This document shows positions 45,060 through 58,283 of a stretch of DNA of 64,000 bases, piece after piece (within the stretch, counting starts at the first letter, position 1; each line of letters starts with the position of its first letter). Origin of the DNA: Antitrichia curtipendula (lineage: Eukaryota > Streptophyta > Bryopsida > Hypnales > Leucodontaceae); contig OX579641.1 of assembly GCA_951230915.1 (NCBI GenBank), forward strand, positions 6,386,001 through 6,450,000, given 5' to 3'. The notes beneath the pieces are model-generated. The model was given only the letters and a program-made list of their open reading frames with translations, did not search any database and was not told where the DNA came from. The translations under genes were made by a program, and so were the position numbers.

Positions 45060-46578
45060 GGAAAAGGCGAATGAATGAAACGGCCCCCCCCCCCTTTGAA
45101 TTGATAATTTCCCTGCCCTAGTCGTCCAATGGTACCCTGCCTGCGTTTGTTGTTGGTGGGTTCAGTTCAGTTGTTGGTGCTGGCTGGTCAGTAGTGAATG
45201 GTAAACCTACTAGTAACTCCAGTCGTAAGAAACGAACTGAAGGCGACGAAGACGACGAGGACGGGATTGTGTGCCGCTAGTTCCCTCACGTCGTTGCTTC
45301 TTCGCCTCTTGGCTATGGCGGGATCGTCACCGTCGTCGCCTACGCTCTGCTGAGGGAAAGGGAATCGTCGCCGCCGTGGGGACAGGGGCCGCAACTGGAA
45401 CGGTTGTGCGAGCGCGCGCGACTGAGATGGTGGCAGGACCGCGCGGCGCTGGGAACGTGTGATCGGGGCGTTTTGACGGGACCGTTTTTGGTGGAGAAAC
45501 CAGGGGAGAGAGGGCGGTGGCGAGGGAAGTCAGCCAGCCAGCGAGCCTGCCTTACCTGCCTGCCTGCGATGGTCTGGTGATTTCGAGAAGCCGATTTGGA
45601 AGCATTGGGGAGCGCGGCGAGGTTTTGAACGAAGCTGGGTGGGTTGGGAACAACAAAGCGGGGCGCGAGGGTTTGAAACGAGCGTGGGGGTGGTTCGGAT
45701 GGGGTTTCGTCGAGTGTGTGGTCGTTTCGTGGCGTTTGTGATGGTGAAGCGGTGAAGTGGACAAAACGAGTTAGGTTTAATAAGAAGAAGAGGAGGACGA
45801 CGATGGAGGAGATTTGGATTTGAGTGGGAGTGATTTTTGGTGGAAGTGGCCATCTTTAGGGTTTCGGGGAAGGATTACTCGTGGTTATTCCTGTGGAGAC
45901 TTGGTGATACGTGGTGGTGGAGCTTCAACGCATTCTTGTGTCTGGAGTGTGTATGTTGCGCTTTTTACCGCTAGGTCACGAGGTTGAGTGTGGGAGATTG
46001 ACTCGGTGCGGTTATAAAGGTGTGTGTCATTTCTTGTGCTTTGTCGGGCACTTGTGGCAGTCCGGGTTCTTGATTGCTGAGTAGTAAGGGTGGCGACCGT
46101 GGGAATATTGCATTTTGATATGTTACAGCTTTTGGTTCTGAGACATTTTGTAGTGGTAGGTTTTTCGGTGGTGGGGGTTGACCTGGAGGAGTGTTGATTT
46201 AGGAGTAGGGGTTCTTTGTGGACTTGCGGTTCGGGGCAGAGGGGAAGTATTGGCGTGGTGAGGAGGCAAGAGCTGAATTCCATCCCTTTTTGACGCACTC
46301 GGAGCATCACGTAGTATTTCCTGGAGATGCCGTTTTCAACGTTTCCGGTGTATGCTTGTGAACAGTGGCATTTCCCACCTTCGGCTGTGGAGGTAAGATG
46401 CATTCAAGGGCAGAACAGAATCCGTGATTGCGGCTTGTACTAGAGGTTAGAGGCTGTAGGGAATGGCGAGCGAGGTTGTGCTGGAGTTTTGACTGGACCT
46501 GGAGGACGGGGAATTCTTCCTGCAGGAATAGGCTGGAGAGCCTCTGTGAAGGTCATGGAGATCGAGAGTGAGTTTATA
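45060..46578 (+). promoter_or_regulatory. GC-rich promoter and 5' leader region of the Q-rich nuclear gene
   Basis: From about 45080 the base composition changes sharply from AT-rich to GC- and CpG-rich (CG-dense stretch at 45230-45480), with several overlapping short ORFs on both strands that look like composition artefacts. A short ATG-led frame at 46327-46392 ends in a good donor (GAG followed by GTAAGA) and could be a first coding exon, a leader exon with an upstream ORF, or chance. A second donor-like GTGAGT follows at 46569. The most likely content is promoter plus spliced 5' UTR. No TATA box was placed. Confidence 0.45.
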
Positions 46579-49500
46579 ATGTCACAAGATGGTTATGCAT
46601 CCATTGATTTCACGTTGCTGGATCGACCGAACAACAAGTATGTGCCTACCTGAGTATCTTGGCTCTGTGCACAAACAACAATTGGTTTGGTCGCTATCTT
46701 AATTGTATGCGGTTTTGGTGCTCGCGTGCATCGACCTTCTGTCGTTGACCGTGAATACAGAATGTAGGATTAAGAAGTGTCTGCTTATTGTACGATGATA
46801 TCACAATGTGCATCCCACTGTCCAATTGATTCAGGTAGAGGTTTGTGTCGCTTAAGCTTGACCCTGTACTCGCACTCATTGTCCACATTATTCTGTTCTG
46901 TAGCATCGCTTCAGCTCCGGAGGCCACAGCGGTTTTGCTTCCAGGTGAGTACAGGATTTCACGCTAAGGTTTTCAACGATCATGAGCTAAGTGCTGTACA
47001 GAACATGGTGTTCATTCAATTGTTGACCGCATTTACGATTTACTAATCAGCCTTAGAAGTTCTGATAGTGAGAGCTGAAAATCTGTGTCTTGCTGACACT
47101 GTGATACTCGTTGCGTTTTGAAGACGGGCATGCGACGGATTCATCGTTTCCCTCATTCGACCTGTTGGACGGTTCCGGAGTGGTCGGTTCTTATGGATAC
47201 GCACGCGAGGGCGAAGAAAATCAGTCTTTGGAGCAGTCGAGGTTAGTCAGTGTTCCCTTGTGACTTGTTGGAGTTGGAAAGAATGGGTTTGTACCGGTGG
47301 TAATTTTGAGGTTCCAGGAGATGGCTTCTCGTTTGATTCAGGACTGGAGTGTGCCATATCAGGATTCCCAGCGAGAATCAGCCACACCTTTAGGGTTTGC
47401 AGTACTTGCCTCGTTTGTCGTCATTGGTCCACAGTTGCCTACAGATGACGTATTTTGTGCACCTTAAAACCTTTCGAGGGGAATATATCAATCTGTCATG
47501 ATGGCTTTGCTGTATGCAAACGTTAGGTAGTGTCTTAACTTGCAATTGGAACACCGACTCTTAGCAATCATCTGTATATCTGGTTCTTCAAAGATTTAGC
47601 ACGAGGTTCTCGAGGGTGCACTTGAATATGTTTGCACTGCCTCTCCATTTGAGCAAGTTGGGAATTTTTGGTTAATTCGTTTTTGAATGCAGCTTCTCAT
47701 TAACTTTATCTGTGGATGCATTGTGTTCAGGGATGACTCTGAGAAAGAGCTGTACAAGGAACAAGCGATGCATTCAAGCGCTGATGTAATGAAGCGAGTA
47801 ACCTTTGTTGCTTGAACTTCTAAGATTCTTTTTTGAAGTATTAGGGATGTAGGATGTAGCTTGGCACACCCGTATGGGTTTGAGGAGATTGCCTGATCTT
47901 TGTTCAGAATTAGGGGCATTTTAGGGGTATTGTGTGGGTTGCTTGGTACGTTCCTGCGTGCTTTGCTCAAGCCCGTGGATATTTGATGCTTTAATGTGTG
48001 TCGTGAGTTGAGGTAGTGATTAGTGTTTGTGTAAGTGATGGTGCAGAATGGAGTAGCAGCTAGCAATGTGGAATACTCAGAGTATCAGATTCCTCAATCA
48101 GTGCCAAAGCCTGTTTCTAGCGTCGATTTTTTTGCCAAAAATCAAGCACCTCAACAACAAGAGCAGCAGTCACAGTTGACTTTGTTTGGAAGTGACGGAG
48201 GCGAGGAAAACCAGGAGTTCTTTGAGCCAGGTCAAGCCTCTCATCAGGCTCAGCCGACAGGTAGTAGCTGGTGGACGCCCGATAATGCTTGGGTAGGAAA
48301 TAACAGTCAGAGAGATCAGTCGCAGGTGTTCAACTGGGCGGGTATGACGGAAGAGCAAAGGAGATCTATGCAATTGAAGATGGGGGGTTCTCAAAATAGC
48401 TCGGAATATCAACAAGGAGCATTGTATTCTATGCCGCAGGCGGTAAATAGTGATCCGACGCCCTCAATGTACTCTTTCTTGCCCACGAATACTCATCAGA
48501 TGCATAAGATGCCTCAGCAAGGTGATGGAGGTCTGAATGCGCCAAGAGTACAGGGCATTCAGAGTTCATCAACTGGGAAAGGCCCTCAGTATGATTTTCA
48601 GGGTCTTTTAAACGGATCTGCATATCATCAGGCTGAAAGTCTTGCACAAAATATTGGATTAAGTGAGCAACAGCGGTATAGGGCTATGATGCATGAAGCT
48701 AGTGGAAGAGAACAGCAGATGCGAATGCAAGAAGCCAGGAATCGTGAGCAACAGCTTCTAATGCAAGAAGCGAGCAATAGGGAGCAACATCTTCGAGAGC
48801 AACATCTTCGGCAGCAGCAGATTCGAGAACAGCAACTTAGGGAGCAGCAACTTCGAGAGCAGCAGCTTCGAATGCAAGAAGCGAGCAGTAGAGAGCAACA
48901 CCTTCGAGAGCAGCAGCTTCGGGAACAGCAGCTTCGGGAGCAACAGCTTCGCGAGCAGCAGCTTCGCGAGCAGCAACTCCGTGAGCAGCAGCTTCGAATA
49001 CAGGAAGCGAACAGAGACCAGCAACTTCGATTGAAAGAAGCAAACAGCAGGGAACATCAGCTTCGGATGCAAGAAGCAAGCAATAGAGAGCAGCAGCTTC
49101 GTTTGCAGGGCCAGCCGAACCAGAGCTTCAGCAAGTATGACAATCAGAACATGGAAGTCTCACCATTGAAGGTTAGTGACTATGACTTCTTGGGTGGTGC
49201 TGAATATGCGATGAAAGGACAGCCTCAGTCTGAGGTTAGGCAGCAGCTTAATGAAAGTGATGCTCAGTTGTGGAGGCAACAACAGCAGCAACAGCAGCAA
49301 CAGCATCGGCAGCCTCGCCAATTTAGCACCTATGCCAACAACAGTTTTGAGGACTCGCATCAACGTCAACAGGCTCAGGTGTGCTTCGCTAAATTGCTTT
49401 ACTTAAACCTCTATAATTCCGTTTTACTTTCATTTATCCTATTTCAAAGCAGTGAATGCTAGGTCTGGTGCCTATGCATGCAGAAAGTTCAGGAAACGCT

Positions 49501-52500
49501 GACGCAGAGATGCTTGTCATCAGTGAGAAATGCTGTGCTGTCTGCTTTTTGGTGTCATAAAACTTATGGCAGGGGGCAGGCTTGTTCCTTTCAATCTTCT
49601 TATCGTGAAATTTTGTGGATTAAATATAAATGCTCTTAAATACTGATTTATTTATTAATCTTTCCTATCTTTCTACCTCGCGGAGTATGGAAGATGAATC
49701 AATTTCTACTGCTACACCCGATTTTGAATTGAACTGACTGCACAGCCCTTGATTCTTGCATTGTCAGTCGAATTGTCTACAGTTTGCGGCTTACGTGTAG
49801 CTGAAAAAGTCGCTGCTGATTTTCCAGGTCAGACAGCGATTGCAGCATCATGCTCAGCAGCAACAATTATTTGCAGGAAATCAGAATCAAGCTTCTGGGA
49901 ACCAGTTCCAAGCGTTTCTCGGTGAAGGTTCCTTACAGGATTTACCGCAAGTGATGCAGCATCAACCTGAGCGTGTGAACTCTCATCAGACTGGTGCTGA
50001 GGAACACCACCCTTTTGTCCCTCCTAACGTTCAAGCAGTGAACCAAAATAATGCTGGAGGCCTTATGTACACTCAGAATGAGGCTGGTGCTGGTCAGGGT
50101 CCTATTAATTATCTTTTGGGGCAAGACAACAGTTTCAGCTGGCATCAATTGGCTATCAAAGCTTCAGCCCTTGATCAGTCCATGCATGCATCAGCTGGAA
50201 ATAGTAGTAAGGCAGGTCAGCAGTCGAACCCTTATGCAAATGTACATGACGGAGCAGTACCAGGATTTTTGGGTGGAATGGGCAAGCACTCGACACCTTC
50301 GGCTCAGATCAATAGACCTATTCCTCGTAGTCTTGGAGCAGGGCCGTCACCTTTGTTTGGAATGGAAGGTCGGCCAGAAGGTCCCGATCATCAGGCATCG
50401 AAAGCCAAAATGCTGTTTGGGCAAGCAATGCAGCATCAACAGCAACAACAGCAGCCCCCTCTGACAGCTAAGCACATGCAAGGTTTTGCTGGTAATATTC
50501 AGCAGAGTAACTACACCAGCCGACAGGTCTTAGAAGCAGCACAGAGACGACATCAACAGAGTCTGAGAGGAAATGCTGTTCAGCAAGATGGGGCCCCTCC
50601 TGTCAAGCTATTTGCCCAAAGTCTGACCTCCCTGGACCCTATTCAGCAGCAGCAGCAGCAGCACAATATGATGGCAGCCAACAGAAATGCCCAAAACTCA
50701 CAGGTTCGTCATGCAAATATTCTGCAACAGTCTGCACCTAACATGACGCAAGAAAGAAATCCTCATCTGACAGCTAATCCTGGACATCATTATCAGCAAG
50801 GAGTTAATCAGGCAGGTGGCTCCTTCTTGCAGAGTGGATCTGATAGGAAACAGCAGCCCCTGTGGAACAACTATGAAATGGAGCCACAGGCATCGCAGGT
50901 GGAGGTTCCAGTGATGTTACCAGGTAACTCTGATGCGTTGCTCAAAAGCAACTGCTGGCCTGCTGGGAGCGAGGGCCATGGTGCTCCTGACGCTGACAAC
51001 TCTTTGGCCTTTGAGAGGTCAAAGATGCAGCAGAATGTATGGGGCGTTCATAATGTTCAACCCAGTAATTCCCAATCATCCGGTGATGGTGGTTCGAGAC
51101 ACCATACTCCGCAAGGTGGCGCTGTTGTTCAGCAGGGAACTCCCAAGTCTTCGGGCGGACACCCTATGTCTACTCAGGCCAATGGTGCTGTTATGCACCA
51201 GAGTTCTTTACAATCGGGATCATCAATGTTGGGACTATCTGAGCTAGAGGCAAATGGGAGGCAACAGGAATTGCAGAACTCTCAAGAGGAAACCAATTGG
51301 CGCAATCACAGCTTATTACAGGCGAGTCCTCAACAATCAGTAGCTACAAATTCGTCTCTCCAGGCATTTACGGAGACGGAACGTGCCCAGACGAGCTGGA
51401 AGAGCTTGTGGCAAAGCGTGCAGAATTCAGGGAACTCTAGTCAGCTAGCTGAGACGGATAAAGGTCATCAGAACGCTTTATGGGGGCAGAATAACTCCCA
51501 CGTGGCTGGGCCACAACCTGAGTTATCTGATGGTGCAAATGCAAGGATTGCTCTGAATGGGTGGGGTGGTGCTCAAGGGACTATGCAGGCGGATGCCAGT
51601 GGGGAAAGCCAACAAACTGCTAGGGCCGAGCAACGTGTAATGCTTTCTGGGAGCCCTCAGCCGGGTCAAGGCTACCAAGATGTTGAAGGAAGGCAGCAAT
51701 TGAGCAATCAGGGTCCAAGCTTTCAAGAGGCATTGAGTCAGGCCTCTTTAAGTGATAATGATCCCAGCTCAGCAAGTCAACATATCGATCAGGGTTTTCA
51801 GAATGCTAGCTCTTTTCCTCATCCAATCGACAGGGATGGGAATGTCGTCAATTCTTCTGATGTTGTTGGCCATAATTCCAGTAGCAAAGAGTCCATTCAT
51901 TTTTCCAAATTTCCTGTGGACCATCAGACATCCTTGAACAAGGGTAACTTGCATAATCAGGGACAAATTAATGCTTGGACTTCTGATACGAGACAAAGGT
52001 TTAACGATAATTCGGTTCCATTGCTGGATAACAGCGGCCAGCAGGAGGGTAGAGTACAGCTGCAGCTAAGTAACCAGCAAGCTGAGAACCGGTACACATC
52101 TATGATGAATGCAAGAGCTTCTAATATGCAAGATGAGTTTTCAGGGGTCCAATCACTTCGGACGATGAATGCAATGTCAGGATATGGACACCAAAATAAC
52201 AATGAAAGGCCGGGTTTGTTGAATGGCGCCACAGAGGATGCCATGACAGGCTGGGCACAAAGTCAAATGGCTGCTGCTAATAAGATGCGAGTTCAACAGT
52301 CAAAGCTTGCAGGACGACCGCTGCAGGCAAGCAATTTGGTTGGGAATGCGGGCAAGGTACAGGATACGATATGTCGTCACTTGATTCTTTTGAGCAAGTT
52401 TGATCACGTACGGAGCCGTTTGTATTTATTCTAAATGCAGATTCTCATTGATCAGTACTACTGAAGGAATTATGAGTATTAACCTAAACTTCTATGAAGT

Positions 52501-55500
52501 TGACTTATTAAGGTTTTAGAACATGATTTTTCAGGAACCTTTTTCGCCTTCAAGACCTGAAAGTGCTGGTGATGAACAGACAAGCTACACCAACAGTATG
52601 TTAGCGCACAGAGCCCGATATTCTGGGCGTAGAGATGTGGGAGATCCTGGAAGGTAAAGTAGCATCAGGTTATAATGACAGGGAGATGAGTTATTTGCAG
52701 ATTGAAGCTCTGCATTTCTTCAAAACCCTAGAAATTGCAGAAGTTGAGTCTCAATGGAAGGAGCAATGGCGTTAGAATTTTTGTGCACCATTAATATGCT
52801 GACGCTCAGTTAGACCTGGTAGATATGAATTGCACCAATTTACAGAATGAATATAGCGCTGTCCATATTTGTGCACTCCAGGATTATTACTCATCCTGTT
52901 TGTTTTGCATTTAGTATTTTGATGATAACATGTTTTTGATTTTGCTATACGAATTTCTGAACTGCAGGAATACTCTCGAGCTATTGAGTCGGACAGAGCA
53001 GGGGGAGGAGATTACCGAAGCTCTGGTAGATCAGGATGGATCAGCACCCGAGGATGGTGCTGGTCCTGCTGCGACTTCTTTAGCGCATTTGAGACCTGGT
53101 AAGTTTCAGTCCTTTTGAATTATCTAGTTCTGTACTGTGCTCCATGTTAAAGATTGAGTTGCTAATACAGCGAACGCTCCCATATTATGCCTTGTGCAGG
53201 GCCTATGGGCGGTTCTCCCCTTCAACGTCCAACCCCATCGCGACCAGAACTTTTGTCGAGGGAGCAGATGGAGCTTCAACCTTCAAGGAATATGGAGAAC
53301 TGGCATCAAGGCAGGAACTTAATGCAAGACTATACTAGGGAGGACGTTCGTGCATATGCACAGTCACAAATGCAGTCACAAATACAGTCACAAATGCAGG
53401 CCCAAATGCAAGCCCAAGTGCAGGCACAAAATATTCGAGCAGCTCAGTTACAAGCTGAAAATATGCCAAGACCCGGTCAAATGCAGGAGAGAATGAACAT
53501 GACTCCCGCTTTTGTTGGGCCTAACCGACACTACTCTACTGAATTGTATGGACAGACGGCCGCCAACATCTACAAAAGCCTTAGTGAATCAGCGAAAGTA
53601 CAGTTTCGACAGCAGCTACAGCAACAGCAACAGCAACAACAACAGTCGCTTGCTAACCAGCAGCTAGCCCAACAGAATCAAAGGGCCAGTGCAGCTGCTC
53701 ATTCAATGGACCATTCCAATATGTCTTCTGGCATTGACCCTAGAATGGCAGCACAGCAGCACATGTCCAGAGTGAGTTACCCAGATAGGCCAGCAATACC
53801 TGCAGGAATGTCCTCTGATCAACAACAACAACAACAGCAGCAGCAACAACAACAACAAAAATCTGCTACAACTGAGATGGCTGCTATATTACCTCGTCAA
53901 ATTGATGGCGGATTACCTCAAGCCCAATCCGGGTCCTTGCTGCAATTGCAGCAGTTGAAGCAAGCGGCTCCAATCAATCAAGCAACTCTAATCAAGAAAA
54001 GGAAGGAGTATCCACCACTTGTACCCTGGCGCACCACAATCACACAAGGCTCTACAAACCTTCCAACAACAAGGTTTGTTAGCTATGAAACTCTTATTTC
54101 TATTTTAGGATATCCTCTTTCACGGTTTAGTCTCTGCGATACCAACTTTGTGGGATGCGGCCATTTCTGTTTTGTCTCATCTTGAAACATTGTTGATAGT
54201 ATGAAGCATACGGCTTATATCTATATCTTATATTGGTGTAAATTGTCTTTTTGAATTGTTCAAGAGAAATTGTTTCCCGCAATAGTCTTTTCCACTTGGT
54301 GTTCTCTTAGTGTCCAGTTTAAAGAGAATCAATACATCGCTTATTTTGTATGAACGGACCTGTTAACTTCTTAGTGTTATTCTGTACACGAAGACTATAA
54401 AATCATGATTGTAGTACCCAGCTATATCTTCTCTGGTAATTGTTGTGCAGCCGTGCTGAGATGGAGTGGGCTGCAGCAACCAACTCTGTTCCAGACCAGG
54501 TATGATGAATTCCAGATTTTATTCCTTCTGTTTTAATTTTTGTTCCAAAAGTGGTACTTCTATTAGTTTATGAGTCAACGTATGTAAGGGTGATTTGCTA
54601 GTTCGAAGCAGGGAAGTTTGGATCATCAGCGTGGCGCTTAGCCGTGACAAGGGTAATAGCACTGTTTTTATTAGCACTTGTTAAATACTCTTTCTGTGAC
54701 TAACGGTTGTGATACGTAGGGATAATGACCTGCACATTTTGTTTTTTGTGTTTCATTGCAGTGGCATCGCCTCCGGGTTTTCTTAAAAATATTATTGTTT
54801 ACTACTCTTAGTGCGACTAGTTTTGAACCCTCGCTGTTCTAACTAGTTGAATTAGAGTGTCTCGAACTAGTCTGGACGTTCATAACGTTTAGATTATGAA
54901 TATTTTTGTTTTGAGTTTCACTTTATGCACCTTCGAGAAGCGTTCAAATGCAATACTTTAAGAGTGATAAACTCAATGATGACTCTTTAGAACGATGTTT
55001 TCTTTCCCAATCTGAGCAACGTCTAGGGTATTCTGTGATGGTAACCGTAAGGATCGTCGCATTTCTTCAGTGTTTCACTAATATCTTTTCACGAGGTTAA
55101 GTTGCACTGGACCAACACCTGTGCACTAGTTGAAGTATACACTGTAGTTGTAATCACGTTTCATAATATTTGGTCTGGCCTTCTTGATACGTGGGAAATG
55201 AAATATCTACTGCTTCTCAGCTGCGTCATTTTGGCCCTCAGGAACGGTTCAACGATGCTGTCGAGACACTTGATGTTACGGCAATGTGCGTGAAGCGAGC
55301 AAAGAGACGATTGAAGTTTACCACTCAACTCATGCAGCAACTTGTACCTGCTCTTCCGTGTCAGTTGTTCAAGGGGAATCTCTTGGACGACTACAAGTCT
55401 GCAACTTTTGTGCTGGCGAAGTTTGCAGTGAGCGAAGCTTGTTGGTTATCTACGGGTTTGAGCAGGGAGACCTCTGGCGCTGTTGCCACTGAAGATAGTG

Positions 55501-56554
55501 CAGAAAATAGCAATGGAAACGTTTCAATGTATGTTCTTGATTCTTAAGCACTCTTTGATCACTGAAATAATTTTAGGTTTTACAGTTTGAAATGTGTCTA
55601 TTTTCTGAAGAGCCTTACCTTCTGTTTAGGAGTTGTTTTCAGTTAGCACATGCAGTAAGTGCTTCACTCCTACTGGAATCCGTTTCTGTATGATACTGGT
55701 TTTTAGTAACCCTCATGTACACTCCGAGAAACCGTCCGATGATCGTGGAAGTTTCTTCCGAAGTGTTGGTATTGATAGTTTCTCAGTTTATGCAGGGTTA
55801 AAAGCGATCAGCAAGTTGCTGTGGTGAACGAAGGCAGCTCCCATGCGCTTTCAAGCAAGCTGAGGATACAAAAACTCAATGAATTGCAGGATGAATTGTC
55901 CAGGTATGGATCATGTTTGCCTTCATGTGTACATTTATTATTTTGTTGTTCCTCCTAGAAATTCTCAGGATTTCTTTACTTATTGGGGATAGTTCAAAGC
56001 GAGCACTTTGAAGTGGGGCTTTTATGCGACCTCCCCTGATGTATCCGGACTCCTAAGTCCCTACTCTGTCCTGTTAGTGAACCAGCTAGGGGCCAGGATG
56101 GTACCAATTGCCGCGGTTCAAGCTGGCTTGGGTTTTCCTTTCGCCTTAATATAGGTGTTTTTGAGGTGCTGAATTGATCTTTGAAAAAAATGCCCTTCGA
56201 GAGTCGGAGTTATATCTTCGTCGTCTCTGAGATTGTCTGCTGTGTCACCAGTCTGGTGCTTAGTAAGGAGTTGGTGGGAGGCGCAGGTTGGACAAGGCAC
56301 CCACTGCATCAAAGCTCTCTCGAGAGCTACACGACCTTGACAAGCTGGTTGTTTTGAATCGAATGGCAAAGGTTCATGGCTCTGAATTCTTAGTCGGATC
56401 TACAAATCCCACTGGGAGTCCCCGTGGGAAACTGGAAACACACAATGAAGCGCCTGTGGTGTACAGCCCTGAGACTGCTTATCCTGAAAGATTTGTAGCT
56501 GCTGTATTTATTCCCCAAACGATTCCAGAGAACTTGATGCTATTGCAATTGTAA
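46579..56554 (+). CDS. Large glutamine-rich nuclear protein, 'dentin sialophosphoprotein-related' (SYS-like) family
   Basis: Modelled exons are 46579-46637, 46904-46944, 47124-47241, 47731-47797, 48047-49378, 49828-52356, 52535-52653, 52968-53098, 53200-54073, 54451-54499, 54602-54652, 55221-55528, 55796-55903 and 56287-56554. All junctions keep phase and give about 2,017 residues. The first two exons are tentative; from 47124 on the model is good. The centre is low-complexity and Q/N/S-rich, with REQQL repeats and several poly-Q tracts. The C-terminal third carries the conserved part: KKRKEYPPLVPWRTTITQGS, AEMEWAAATN, RLKFTTQLMQQLVPALP, then KLNELQDELSRLDKAP and LDKLVVLNRMAKVHGSEF. These match, from memory, Arabidopsis At5g07940/07970/07980, which I recall being reported as plant-specific SYD-associated SWI/SNF subunits (SYS1-3). 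A chromatin role is therefore inference. Start and 5' exons need transcript evidence. Confidence 0.82.
48700..49110 (+). repeat. In-gene repeat coding for REQQL and QEASNREQ units
   Basis: Inside the fifth modelled exon of the Q-rich gene, an 18 bp unit coding LREQQ or REQQLR repeats in near-perfect tandem (48780-48850 and 48895-48995). Interspersed are longer units coding MQEASNREQQLR. The DNA units keep frame (multiples of 3), so expansion or contraction would not break the gene. The product would be a charged, Gln-rich helix, probably a single alpha helix or coiled coil. Confidence 0.85.
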
Positions 56555-58283
56555 CAAAAGGTTGTACTTTTTTCTAGTCTTCCCTCTGCTTCTATTGTAT
56601 AGTTTTGTTGTAGTTTGGGTACTGTCATCTGATAAGTGAGACTTAGATCAGTAAAATATGTTATCTGTTCGAGTGTATTGGAATAACTTCGGAGATCCTT
56701 GGAGAAGTTACTAGATTTACACTGATTGTGATGTGGAAGGCTAGTATTGCTGGTAGAGATCTGTTTTTCTCTTTTTTTTTATGGGTTCCAAATAAATTAA
56801 ATTAAATCCCTTTTGGCCACGCTTTGGGCTTTTGGTTATGGTGATCTAGTCCAGGAGCAGTTGCTTCTTTGCTGGTATTCGATACCTTTGTGATAATGCC
56901 CATTTTGTTCTCAGATCTCATACGAGTTTGTTTTTGCTTGTGCAGGAGAAGGTTAGGTTGATAAGGAATGGAATCTCTTTGGCCCATTAGGGGTTATATG
57001 GAGGAGCATTCTTTGGCGTTTATCGAGACTTCGTGTAGGTATTAGATCAGAGACATGTTTCATATCTTTCAGCTTCCGCCAGAATTGGGTACCAAAAGCA
57101 TCACCAACATCTGAAGAGTATCACACTGGTCAACTCGTACTCGGCTTAGGTTCTTCGAACATCCCTGGAGCTTAACTTTGGAGTCCCCTACAGCTGAATC
57201 TTTTGATATTGGCTCTGTCGCGGTGTGGTCAATCACACCTTTGTAAATGTTGTCAAATCTAGCATCTTTTGAACAATGTGATCAGTACTTTTGTTATTAC
57301 TACTCTTTGGGGACGTGAGTCGTGACATTTTCTCCCTGTCGACTCTTCTTCATCTGTTGGTTGCACTGACTACCTGAATATTATCGTTCGATGTGTCCCT
57401 AGTATTGGCTTATGTCCACTTGAATGAATAACCTTGGCATAACTGATCAGCTACACTTTTGCTTTCTTAACCTTCTAGATTCGGAGGAGCCAAAAGTGGT
57501 CACTCGAAGCATGTGATTTAGAATAGCTCAAAATTGGTCCAAATATAGAATTTTGTGCAAATTGGATGGATGTTGGAAATCTTAGTCTCCATGAAATGGC
57601 ATAAGAATTGATGCACCTCAAATTATGGAAGATTTCCAAAGTTAAGACTGCTAATGCACCAATAATAATACTAATATGCCACTGTAAGTTAATTTCTGAC
57701 GATGTACTACTGTATATTAGTAGTGTATGCAAATGTAATTTGGATGGGTTTTTTTTTAAAGACCATGTTAAATTTTTTGGATGATCATCTTCTGATTTTG
57801 TAATCAGTCAATACTAAAATCATCTACTCACACTGTATATGGATCCAAGCTTCCTAAATCATTTTGTTTCCTTGCTTGAGGGTGCACTACGTGTGCCAAT
57901 TTAACAAAATTGAAGTTCCATATAGGGTGATACATGGAACTTAGGTTTGTAGTCCAAGAGACACGAGTTGTCTACATACAACAGATTTGAAATACTAACT
58001 CAAATAACAATTTGCTATAGAGGGGAATTTATATGTGTATTGCAAATTTAACCCTTAAAAGATGCCACCCCTATGACCAATGTAGTCACTAAAATGTTTG
58101 AATTATTGGATCAATAGGTGCATTCTTTATTTTTATGATGAACAATCAAGTCATCCATCAACCATTTTTTGGCCTTTTTGTCATTTAAAGGTTAAATGGA
58201 ATCCCGAAATGATGAAAATCCAACTCTCATATCCTCCAAGAGAGACATAGAGGAACTCCAAGCATTCCCTTGTCTAGAGTGAT
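56555..58283. other. Spacer between convergent genes, no gene seen
   Basis: The segment contains the 3' UTR of the Q-rich gene at its left side and that of the minus-strand receptor kinase at its right side. Short ORFs at 56802-56987 and 57475-57732 (minus strand) show no domain. Composition becomes AT-rich after about 57480. Confidence 0.45.

Noticed and set aside
46327..46392. Possible first coding exon starting MPFSTFPVYACEQW and ending in a good donor
   Set aside because: The following candidate exon is out of phase with it, and the product does not resemble the family N-terminus as recalled, so it was left out of the main model.
45188..46403. Long ORFs on both strands in the GC-rich leader
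   Set aside because: High GC lowers stop frequency; Arg/Pro/Ser-rich products on opposite strands look like composition artefacts.
48170..49079. Minus-strand Leu-rich ORFs opposite the Q-rich exon
   Set aside because: Shadows of the CAG/CTT-rich coding repeat.
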